Assembly (NCBI GenBank): GCA_030762175.1
Contig: CM060846.1
Span: 184,938,041 to 185,002,040 of the forward strand
Length of the DNA: 64,000 nt
Origin: Metallyticus violacea
Taxonomy: Eukaryota > Arthropoda > Insecta > Mantodea > Metallyticidae
Reading direction: 5' to 3'
Positions 56,080-64,000 of this stretch are shown here, piece after piece (the first letter of the stretch is position 1; each line of letters begins with the position of its first letter). The notes below the pieces were generated by a model, which was not told where the DNA came from, ran no database searches, and was given only the letters and a program-made list of their open reading frames with translations. The position numbers were made by a program, and so were the translations under genes.

Positions 56080-56890
56080 TATACATGTACACTAATGACT
56101 CACAGAAACAGGGTAAAAAGAATACCACAGATAATTAAAACAGCAGTAACCAATGGTTTCAACAAAGACACAGTAATAAAAATTATCAATAACTTTAAAA
56201 GGCAAAAATCGGTAAGAGAGGTTTCCACACTGAAGAACAGCAAGGAAAGATACAAATTCAAAAGTTTCACATATCATCCAACTAACCACATCAAATTTAA
56301 GAAGATATTCAATGAACATGGAATAATGTTAGCCCCAAAGAACAAATTTCAAGAATTTATTAGGTTGCACAGTAAAAGACACCATATCTACAGAAAAGAA
56401 ACCAGAAATTTATGAAATCAGAGATACATTGGAAAAACCAAGAGATGTGTGGAAATTCCGAGAAAAGAACACTTTAGGAATATTTGGTTTAAGCAGGTTG
56501 ATAAGTCAGTGGTAGCAGCTCATTTTTGGACCAAAAATCATGAAATTAAACCAGAGGCAAATCTGCAGAAACAACTCCACGACCCAATAGAGCTGTCCAC
56601 TTGGGAAAAAATTTCATATTAAAAAATGTGTAAAACTATATGAATTTTGATTTTCCTCCTATGGATAAGCTCAGCAAGTTCCTACTAGAACCATCAGACA
56701 CTGCCATAGGACTATAATGGTATCCAGCCAGCATTTTGAGTAACAGTAGTTTGTCAACAGCTGATGATGTGAGTGATTGCTTTCAAAACATGTCCTAGTT
56801 TTATGTAGGTAGGTGGAGTTGGTGTGAACATGTTGAATACATGTAGGATATATTACCAATCCATTGTCTACAGCTTCATAAGTACAACTT
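56080..56890 (+). mobile_element. Penelope-like element C-terminal part and tail
   Basis: + strand text: RIPQIIKTAVTNGFNKDTVI, KFKSFTYHPTNHIKFKKIFN, EHGIMLAPKNK, a damaged GIY-YIG region (RYIGKTKRCVEIPRKEHFRN) and VVAAHFWTKNHEIKPEANLQ. The tail at 56757-56796 has ctgatga followed by gtgag..cttt and aaaacatgtc, a hammerhead-like layout with the G of gaaac lost. The tail sequence after it (taggatatattaccaat) recurs at 61805-61821. Confidence 0.85.
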
Positions 56891-57830
56891 GTTTAATTAT
56901 ACAAGACGAACAATAGAAGCAAATTTGGTCACATGTAGTTAAAAGAAAAAATGGCGGTTACACGTGCAAACAATTTCACCACATATAATTTGAACTTCAG
57001 TAACACAAAATGGATATTAAAACCCATCTGAAATTACAAATTAGAAAAAGATACATTGCGGCTAACATTAACTTTCTGAAACTGTGCCTAAAAATGAAAG
57101 TTACTGCTAATTCATAATGAAAACTTAAAATAGACAATAACATACACCAGAAAGCAGCAGAAAAAAAGGTAATTGAAATAGAAAAAAGTATACAATACAA
57201 AAAACTAAATGAAATAGATTTAGGAATTTATGATTTACATCTAAAACTGTCGAAAGCATTGGAATTCCACTTATAGGAAAACTTATAGCATCAGTTAAAT
57301 CAAAATTTAATGCATCAAACGAAAAACAAAGAATCAGAAACTAAAAAAGAAACTATGCAAATTACATAAACACCAAACCAAAACTTTACCAGCCCCATGT
57401 ACACAAAAATAAATAATGTAATTAACCTCTTGAAACCAAATTTTTGAACAAGGAAATTAATTTCATAAACAAAGGCTTCAAAACTTATGGTGTAGATTTC
57501 TCGGTAAAAATAGAAGAATACATAGCCCACATTGACATAGCCACCCACCACCTAAATGAAAGAAAAAAATCATTTGTTAAATTGAGATGCAGAACAATTT
57601 TGGAGAACCTAAAGAAACCAAAAGAAATTAAAAAATGACAGAACTACATTAAAACAGTTAAAATAGAAACCAGTTTTCATGATGGAAAGAAAACATTTCT
57701 TCAACTTCAGCTCCTTGACAAAAGCAGCAGTCCTTTTCTGATGAAGAAAAAGGACACTGAAGGTAACAAATTCTTTTGGATCAGAACTCACTGGTTTAAA
57801 TAAACCTAAGAGCACAAGAAAACATTCTTC
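56891..57830 (+). mobile_element. Penelope-like element N-terminal part
   Basis: + strand text: TKINNVINLLKPNF, then in another frame NKEINFINKGFKTYGVDFSV and KIEEYIAHIDIATHHLNERK, followed by VKLRCRTILENLKKPKEIKK and SSSPFLMKKKDTEG. The block N-x-F-I/L-N-K-G-x-K-x-x-x is the N-terminal region before the RT in Penelope ORFs. Following directly on a Penelope 3' tail, it suggests the remains of a head-to-tail tandem. The RT itself is absent. Confidence 0.55.
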
Positions 57831-57942
57831 AAATATTCCTCTCTTAGGAAGAATATTTTCAGGAACTGTACCTGTCCTGATGAGAAGAAAGACATCTTGA
57901 ACCTGTTACCAGTGATTGACAGGGTTTTCCATGACTACTATA

Positions 57943-58807
57943 ATAACACTGGGCAACAATGAAAATGTTTCGGGCTTAAAAATAGTGAATTTACATGTAT
58001 TTCCATCTGCTGAATTCAAAAATCACCATAAAATGATAGATTAGCTCTTGTTTTGAAGATAAAGTGACATTTCATTTTTTAGAGTGAAGATTTTAAATTT
58101 GGGGGAATTTTTTGGGGGGAGTTGGCACACCTGTCAAATAACAAAACACAAATGCTCTTCAGCTGTTTGTAAGTCATAAACATAGATACTGTTGCTGTGA
58201 CTGTGAATTACATGTAGTTTCTACTCAAATTAATGCAAAATTTCTGGTTTGCGAGTGTTTTTTTAGTATAAAATCTGTAAAAAGGCCACGAAAATGTGTA
58301 AATATGGTGAATAACTTTTGTTATATTTGTGGTGAAATAACATTTTCCTCACAGAAATGCAATCTGACGCCTCTTGTAAAGACTGCCTATCAGTATTATT
58401 TCGGTATGAAAGTAGGGGACCAGGATAAGTCTTGGGCTCCACATATATATTGCAACGCATGTTCAGTTCTACGAGAATGGCTGAAAAAGAAGAAGCGATG
58501 TATGGCTTTCGCTGTGCCTATGATTTGGCGGGAGCCTACAAACCATACAGATGACTGCTATTTCTGCCTGACTCCACCTATAAAGGCAGGATTGTCTATG
58601 AAGAAAAGAAGAACAGTTCAGTACCCGAATCTTCCATCTGCTATTCGACCCATTCCACATTCGGATAGTTTACCAGTTCCTACTCCACCCGAAAATTGTG
58701 TGTTTGAAGTAGAAGATGAAGACAGTGTGGAACAAGAAGAACCAAACAAGCCTTCTACATCCCATGACCCTGATTTGAAGGAAAAGATGATAAACCGCAC
58801 AGACTGA
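57943..58807 (+). CDS. Unknown zinc-binding protein family, copy 2, N-terminal frame
   Basis: The 167-codon frame (ATG 58304) has three CxxC pairs: C6/C9 (CYIC), C50/C53 (CNAC) and C85/C88 (CYFC), plus GDQDKSWAPHIYC and PMIWREPTNH. It ends in an acidic, Pro-rich linker. It continues into the frame at 58819 through a single frameshift between about 58774 and 58807 (in the second frame GKDDKPHRLSQAELSDL reads on). The 5' limit is set by a short start-like match shared with copy 1 at 12054. I recognise the family as a repetitive uncharacterised protein of arthropods but know no accepted name. The function is unknown; zinc binding is inferred from the cysteines. Confidence 0.7.
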
Positions 58808-58818
58808 GTCAAGCGGAA

Positions 58819-59949
58819 TTGAGTGATCTCATTAGAGACCTTGGCCTGTCAAAGGAGAAGGCAGAAATTCTTGGGTCTCGACTACAGCAATGGAATCTTC
58901 TCCAAAGTGATGTGAGAATCTCACAGTACAGAAAACGTTACATGGAACTGCTTCCCTTTTTTGAGAAGAAAAATAATCATATTGTTTGCTGCGACATTAA
59001 TGGCTTGATGAAGTCTTTGAATTTGAACCATGATCCAACTGAATGGAGGCTATTCATAGACTCCTCCAAGCTTAGTTTGAAAGCTGCGTTACTTCACAAT
59101 GGGAACCTTCTTTCATCTATTCCTGTTGGTCATGCTGTTTACATGAAGGAGACATATGCAAATATGAAAGCTCTCTTGGACTCAATTAAATATCATGAGC
59201 ACAAATGGAAAATCTGTGGTGATGTAAAAGTCATTGCCATACTCTTAGGAATGCAACTGGGTTACACAAAGCATTGCTGCTTCTTATGTATGTGGGACAG
59301 TAGAGATAGGAAATTGCATTATATTGAAGAAGACTGGCTTGCAAGAAATCTTCACCCTAGCAAGAAAAATGTCGTTGCCAAGCCTCTTGTGGACCCAAAA
59401 GACGTTCTTCTTCCACCCCTGCATATCAAGCTGGGTTTGATGAAAAACTTTGTCAAAGCTATGAACCGAGAAGGACGGGCCTTTAAGTACATCAGAGAGA
59501 AATTTTCGAAATTAAGTGATGCAAAAGTTAAGGAAGGCATTTTTGTCGGACCACAAATAAGAGAGCTTGTAAAGGATCCTGCATTTGACCAAGTTTTGGA
59601 GGGGAAAGAAAAGGAAGCTAGGGAAGCCTTCAAGGGTGTTGTTCATGGATTTTTAGGCAACAAAAGAGATGACAACTACAAGCACTTGGTGACAGTGCTC
59701 CTGCAAAAATACCGTAACCTTGGATGCAACATGTCCCTTAAGATCCATTTTCTCCACTCCCACGTAGACTTTTTCCCTCCTAGTTGTGGAGCTGTTAGTG
59801 ATGAACATGGGGAGAGATTCCATCAGGACATTTCTGTTATGGAACAAAGATATCAGGGCCATTGGAATGAAGTAATGCTTGCGGATTACTGTTGGTCTTT
59901 GTATAGGGATTCTGCAGAACTCCATCACAAGAGACAAGCTAAAAGATGA
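58819..59949 (+). CDS. Unknown family, copy 2, C-terminal 376-codon frame (candidate DDE-type core)
   Basis: The longest open frame in the window. Blocks in order: LFIDSSKLSLKAALLHNGN (Asp 81), HAVYMKETYANMKALL, WKICGDVKVIAILLGM (Asp 135), YTKHCCFLCMWDSRDRKLHY (C154/C157, D160), DVLLPPLHIKLGLMKNFVKA, KEGIFVGPQIREL, SLKIHFLHSHVDFFPPSCGA and SDEHGERFHQDI (Glu 329/332). An Asp-rich strand, a CxxC insert, an HxH and a late DExxxE with His are compatible with an RNase-H-like transposase core, but that is inference. No introns, no recognisable TIR, and a paralogue at 12-14.4 kb. The protein would be about 545 aa if the frameshift were absent. Confidence 0.75.
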   Translation: MSDLIRDLGLSKEKAEILGSRLQQWNLLQSDVRISQYRKRYMELLPFFEKKNNHIVCCDINGLMKSLNLNHDPTEWRLFIDSSKLSLKAALLHNGNLLSSIPVGHAVYMKETYANMKALLDSIKYHEHKWKICGDVKVIAILLGMQLGYTKHCCFLCMWDSRDRKLHYIEEDWLARNLHPSKKNVVAKPLVDPKDVLLPPLHIKLGLMKNFVKAMNREGRAFKYIREKFSKLSDAKVKEGIFVGPQIRELVKDPAFDQVLEGKEKEAREAFKGVVHGFLGNKRDDNYKHLVTVLLQKYRNLGCNMSLKIHFLHSHVDFFPPSCGAVSDEHGERFHQDISVMEQRYQGHWNEVMLADYCWSLYRDSAELHHKRQAKR

Positions 59950-61030
59950 CGAAGTCAATAGGCCACCACATGATTCTCTTCAGACACGACTATCTGGGAA
60001 GTATTTTTCCAGCAATTTAGAACTCTTAGCATGTAATTACCAGTTAAAAAAATCAAATGCACTTTCATTGTTGTTAGCATGTATGTAATTAAAATGTATC
60101 CTTTTCTCTCAATCCGTTAATATGTAATACTTCCACCTTGTGTATATCATAGAAACTAGAGCTAACAAAAATTTTTCACTGTCATATTTGTTTTTCTCAA
60201 TCCAAAATTAGTAGGAACTGCCTCATGAAGTACTCGAAACATTCAAAAATTATTTTTTTGTTGCTGAGTGTAATTTAAGAGTAGACAGTATTTCCATTAC
60301 TGACCTTGACTTGGAGGAACTAAATGAAGATGCATGTAATGAAATTAATGTGTCTAATGTTTTTTTTTTTGAAATTTTGCAAAAAGAATCAAAATAAATA
60401 CATGCTTAATGTTTGAGTCAAAAAGAGGAAATCTTAAGAAACATGTGAAATTATATATTTTGAATACTATTTTACTTGTAATTTTTCAAATTTTATCCAT
60501 ATAATTTAAAGTATGTTCTGAGATGTGTGATTAAAAAAAGAGTTTGCTATAATGAAATATGTGCAATTAAATATTCTATAATGCTCCCCTGTTTACAACT
60601 TGGATCATTTTCCAACAAAATGAAAATAAATGGTTAATGTTAGACTCAAAGTGTGTTGTTTAAATGAACACAAACAGGTAAGTCACCAATACAGCTGTAC
60701 AACAGACAAGAAAAATTTATTTAGGTAAAAAACTACAGGGCATTGTGAACTGTAAACATTAATTCACAGCTTTGGTGACAGTTCCAAACATTGCTTCCCC
60801 TCTCGTGTAAGATTTGCTTGTGGAGACTTAGCTGATTTTTCACAGTTTTTGCAGATATAATGGGCTTTTTAAACTTTGCATTTTTTCAAAGAATTCTGAG
60901 AACTTTACATTACATTTCTTGAAGGTACTGGACATTCTGATACAACAATAAAGACATATTTTATTTGCCACAGAGAATTGCATGAATAAGACATTTCACA
61001 AATAGATTTTTTGTAGTGTTCTACTCGTTT
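59950..61030. other. 3' flank of copy 2 and unassigned sequence
   Basis: AT-rich. No terminal repeat could be matched to the 5' start near 57945. Nothing else recognised. Confidence 0.35.
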
Positions 61031-61041
61031 ATGATCATAGT

Positions 61042-61440
61042 CTTCATAAAAACAATGTAATATTTGCATATAAAACTGTTTATAATTCTTTTTAAAAAGT
61101 GAAGATTAAGGTTGTTTATTACATAGAAATATTATGTAATGTTTTTCAAGAAATTCAGGTGAAAAAATTATTACAAAGTAGAATATTTAGCAATTATTCA
61201 ACTTGTAATTGTAGTTAATATTTGTAATCTTCATAAAAACAATTGTAGTTTATGTTAGTAATCTTCATAAAAACAATGAAGATTTGCAATAATACTGTTT
61301 ATAACTCTTTTTAAAAAGCCAAGAGAAAAATTATTTATTAGATATAAATATTCTGTAATATTTTTCAATAAAATCGACTGAAACAATGATGACAAAATCA
61401 TACATTAAGTGACATTTTAGCAGTTATTTAGCTTGTGATT
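61042..61440. repeat. Degenerate tandem duplication, period about 221 bases
   Basis: Two diverged units start with cttcataaaaacaatg at 61042 and 61263 and share the order aaactgtttataa..tctttttaaaaag, then ttttcaa, then tttagca.ttatt.a.cttgt. A short extra unit of about 34 bases (61226-61259) sits at the join. Possibly a satellite-like relic. Confidence 0.7.
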
Positions 61441-61492
61441 CTGGACAAATAGTAATTTTGCTGAGAAAAATAGAAGACAGAGAGAGAACATG

Positions 61493-61655
61493 AGAGTGAG
61501 TGTGAGTGAGTGAGAGTGAGTGAGTGAGAGCGAGTGAGTGAGAGCGAGTGAGTGAGTGAAGAGTGAGTGAGTGAAGTGTGAGTGAGTGAGTGAGAGTGAG
61601 AGTGAGAGTGAGTGAGTGAGTGAGTGAGTGAGTGAGCGAGCGAGCGAGTGAGTGA
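61493..61655. repeat. GAGTGAGTGA minisatellite
   Basis: About 160 bases of irregular (agtg)n/(gagtgagtga)n on the + strand: purine-rich with almost no C. The Ser/Leu/His-rich minus-strand frame across it is an artefact of the repeat. Confidence 0.95.
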
Positions 61656-61734
61656 ACAAATTCAGCAAAGCTTAGTTTTTAGTTTAATTACTTAGATATT
61701 ATTAGGATTATTATTAGTTATTATGAGGAGTCAG

Positions 61735-61865
61735 TGAACAACTAAAGATGGGAGTGAGTGCTCCTGAAACATGTCGTAGTTTAGTGTAAACAAGTTTAAT
61801 ACATAAATGTAGGATATATTACCAATTCAGCTTAGTAAGTACAATTTATTTAATTACTTAGTTAT
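61735..61865 (+). mobile_element. Penelope-like tail with degenerate hammerhead-like motif
   Basis: Contains gggagtgagtgctcct followed by gaaacatgtc (gaaac and gtc intact, stem II ggag/ctcc), preceded by ctaaaga in place of ctganga. It then shares ataaatgtaggatatattac with the tail at 56840. Same subfamily as 56757-56890; no coding part. Confidence 0.6.
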
Positions 61866-62354
61866 TAGTTTCATCATGCCAAGAACCAGTGGACTACTTA
61901 CTTTTGTGATGAAAGTGAAAATGATGAGGGTGATGGTGGCGCAATGAGAGAATGAAAGGCAGGGGAAACCAGAGAAAATCAGTTCAAATTCTACTTTGAC
62001 CATAATAAATTCCACATACAGATTTTAGGTTAAATCCTCAGTCATCTCAGTGGGAAGCAGGCAGGCTAATCACTTACCCATGGTGCCACTTTTTCACAAA
62101 CATTAAAATTAATATACTAGAATTCCCTTTGTTTCTCTTAAATATGACTCACTGTGTGTACATTTATTGAAAATCTTTTATTATGCATTTTTTAATTAGT
62201 GTTGATACTTATGTCACCAATATAAGGCAAATCTACAGGTTTTTGCACAGCATTGCTTACCATTTTTCTGTCAAATACATTTATATACTCTAAATATTAC
62301 TGTTATTAAGTTGAAATTGAGATTCAATACTAATAATGAATTTCTGCTTTTCAG
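61866..62354. other. End of TRMU intron 3
   Basis: Nothing recognised before the acceptor. Confidence 0.45.
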
Positions 62355-62471
62355 TATGCAGTGTTTTACCAAGCTGGTGAATGTTTTGGAAGCGCACAAA
62401 TTTGTCAGCTTGGCCCTACTTTTTATAGCTTAGGAGATAAACCAAATATCAGCAATGAAAGAAGAAGTTAA
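62355..62471 (+). CDS. TRMU: TRMU terminal exon with stop codon
   Basis: After a clean acceptor (gcttttcag, ag at 62353-62354) the exon reads YAVFYQAGECFGSAQI, then CQLGPTFYSLGDK, and ends NISNERRS plus TAA at 62469-62471. Q|YAVFY..ECLGSG.I matches the final strand of the TRMU C-terminal domain (human QFAVFYKGDECLGSGKI). The last dozen residues are lineage-specific. The stop codon lies at the junction of a 30-bp imperfect direct duplication (62439-62463 and 62469-62493): the AAA codon of the first unit corresponds to TAA in the second, and the frame beyond the stop stays open to TGA at 62520-62522. The C-terminal end may therefore have changed recently. Confidence 0.94.
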   Translation, partial: YAVFYQAGECFGSAQICQLGPTFYSLGDKPNISNERRS

Positions 62472-62935
62472 CCAAATATCAGTGTTGAAAGAATATTTTA
62501 TGATGCTAATTTAAGAAACTGAAAGCATTTGGAGTTATGGAGTTCTGACTAGTTTTGCTGCTTTTCTTGTAACCTCTGTGTATTGGTAACATATATTGCT
62601 TTATATTAAACACAAATATTTCTGAACATATAACGAGGGTAACTGATTAAATTAAGATCAAGAAACAAATGTGATTCATTGTTTTTGTTATTTTGTCTGA
62701 AAGTCGAACTAAACAAAAAAAGATGAGAGTGTAGCTACAATTTGAGTAGGAAGCTAATGAAAAAGGAAGGTTACAAATTATGTGACCAAAAATTAAAGTG
62801 ACCCTGGGAGGCTAAGAGTTAATATTGTATATAGGGTTGCCAACTTTTTCAATCCCCCGATTTGGAACATCAATAGCTCTCAAGATTTGACCCAGTCAAT
62901 TAAATGTATTGTACAGTAAACTTCTGTTAATGCAC
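62472..62935. other. TRMU 3' UTR and downstream sequence
   Basis: Includes the second unit of the 30-bp duplication and the attaaa hexamer. No further gene seen. Confidence 0.5.
62605..62610 (+). promoter_or_regulatory. Possible TRMU polyadenylation signal (attaaa)
   Basis: The variant hexamer attaaa lies about 135 bases after the TRMU stop, in AT-rich sequence before any recognised repeat. It is the first plausible poly(A) signal after the stop. In sequence this AT-rich such hexamers are common by chance, so transcript data would be needed to confirm it. Confidence 0.3.
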
Positions 62936-63262
62936 TTTTAATAACATTTAAAGCCTGTTTTCACTACTGAGACATCACAGGTGGTGGGCATAGATTATAC
63001 AAGATATGAAATGGTAAATTGGAATGTTTTTATTTTAAGTTTTTGGGAAGAAAGCATTTTGGGTAAATCCTTTCCTAGTTCACCATTTCATCTCATATCA
63101 TCAGTGTCCAACACCTGTGGTTCCTCAGTAGTTAAAATGGGCATAAACACTATTTAGAAAATGAAGAAGAAGCAGCACATATCAATTGTTGAGGTGTATC
63201 CTAGCAGGAATCCAACCATAGTCTTTTTAACAAGTCTGTGCCTAAATAACCTTGGTCACCCA
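62936..63262. repeat. SINE-B fragments in inverted order
   Basis: Three pieces: a minus-strand 3' part (62936-63030), a + strand 3' part (63066-63160) and a minus-strand head (63190-63262). The first two form an imperfect inverted repeat. They lie about 0.5 kb after the TRMU stop, and all are diverged. Confidence 0.75.
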
Positions 63263-63360
63263 TTTCAATACTTCTATTATCAATACAGTTCAACAAATAA
63301 ATAAGGTATTTGTTAAATTATTGAAGCTATTTACAGTGAAGGTTTTGTATATTGATTGAT

Positions 63361-63450
63361 ACACTGTCGGTAATTTTTATACACTTCACTTACATGTCCT
63401 GATTTTAAAAACATGTAAGTGAAGTGTATAAAAATTATCCACAGTGTATC
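63361..63450. repeat. Palindrome, arms of about 40 bases
   Basis: gatacactgt..gtaatttttatac..acttcacttacatgt on the left is mirrored on the right (acatgtaagtgaagtgtat) around a spacer of about 12 bases. The core gtaagtgaag also occurs in the Penelope tail at 28240-28250. Possibly another tail fold-back, but short. Confidence 0.8.
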
Positions 63451-64000
63451 AATAAATAAATAAGGACTTGACTTATATAAACATATGCATTACCTTAATC
63501 TATTGTTTACTCTTTGTTAAATATTAAACAGCTTTTATAATTACAAACATATAATCATCCTATTGAATTTTTTTAAAAAGTAACTAGAAACCTTCGTTAT
63601 TTCACTTGCATTCTCTTGCACCAATGAGTTTTTATGCAATAATTTTTTTGTTTCAAGTTACATTCAGCTCCATACACAATTGAAGAATCTCTTTTATAAC
63701 TTACACATTTTGCCTTTAAAGAATTATTAGTCATTTGTGCTAACCATGATACTTTTGTTCCATCGCTTAAATTGAAGAGACATGCATTTATAAACTGTTG
63801 AGTAGGCAAATCATGCATTTTAATTTTTTATTATATGCATGCAAAATAAATGACTTGAACATTACTATTATAACTCTTGACTTGACTGTCTCTATATGAA
63901 AGCTACAAATAACAATTAGAAAAAACTTTCAAATGAAACATATGGTAATCATTGTTATAATTTAGAAACAGTTGATCTGTAATAATGCAAAATAACTTTC
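63451..64000 (-). other. Unassigned sequence with a 73-codon minus-strand frame (63597-63818)
   Basis: The frame reads MHDLPTQQFINACLFNLSDG, then VSWLAQMTNNSLKAKCVSYK, with four Cys. No family recognised. It could be a fragment of a repeat protein or of a neighbouring gene on the opposite strand. Confidence 0.3.

Noticed and set aside
61417..61668. A Ser/Leu/His/Thr-rich minus-strand open frame
   Set aside because: It is produced by the GAGTGA minisatellite.
62936..63160. A downstream gene near the end of the window
   Set aside because: The region consists of SINE-B fragments. The open frame at 63597-63818 has no recognised family and was kept only as unassigned.

Overview
This is an AT-rich animal nuclear sequence. 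It carries three complete exons, and what looks like the last four codons of a fourth, from one conserved housekeeping gene: the mitochondrial tRNA 2-thiouridylase TRMU (MTU1/MnmA family). The gene lies on the + strand. The visible pieces are 1-12, 34523-34690, 46843-47067 and 62355-62471 (stop at 62469-62471). They join in phase 0 with consensus GT..AG sites. The introns between them are about 34.5, 12.2 and 15.3 kb and consist mostly of decayed, nested transposable elements. The repertoire fits an invertebrate, probably an arthropod or another ecdysozoan: Penelope-like elements with GIY-YIG endonuclease, DUF4371-type and CGGBP1-like hAT, piggyBac, Tc1/mariner, Mutator-like elements, APE-type LINEs and several tRNA-headed SINEs. 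The species cannot be told from the sequence.

Intron 1 (13-34522), left to right: SINE-like units; a Tc1 transposase relic split by a Meta-type SINE; a second SINE family; a head-to-head Penelope fold-back with a 14-bp target duplication; a 280-bp trinucleotide array; a fragment of an uncharacterised repeat protein; a Penelope reverse-transcriptase relic; LINE tails; copy 1 of a two-copy zinc-binding protein family of unknown class, split by a SINE; a Jockey/CR1-like LINE; an internally deleted mariner-like element; a Penelope element with RT and GIY-YIG domains; a Mutator-like transposon split by a 4.5-kb LINE with a 10-bp target duplication; two hAT elements, one split by a SINE and a fold-back; two LINE fragments; and a mariner split by a SINE.

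Intron 2 (34691-46842) is dominated by a LINE (about 35.0-40.8 kb) that was hit by a Penelope fold-back and by a piggyBac at TTAA, the latter carrying a Meta-type SINE. A CGGBP1-like hAT fragment follows, then a 3.4-kb inverted pair of Penelope copies, itself hit by a SINE and by a third Penelope element. Intron 3 (47068-62354) holds SINEs, two mariner relics, a piggyBac, tandem Penelope parts, copy 2 of the unknown protein family (the best-preserved non-host coding sequence here) and minisatellites.

No self-contained new defence or metabolic system is visible. The most interesting signals are: (i) hammerhead-ribozyme-like motifs followed by a shared downstream motif in several Penelope tail subfamilies; (ii) repeated head-to-head Penelope fold-backs; (iii) the two-copy CxxC protein family, a candidate uncharacterised DDE-type transposon; and (iv) nested insertions whose in-silico removal restores the interrupted frames. 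All identifications rest on reading the sequence and on remembered family motifs; no database search was made.
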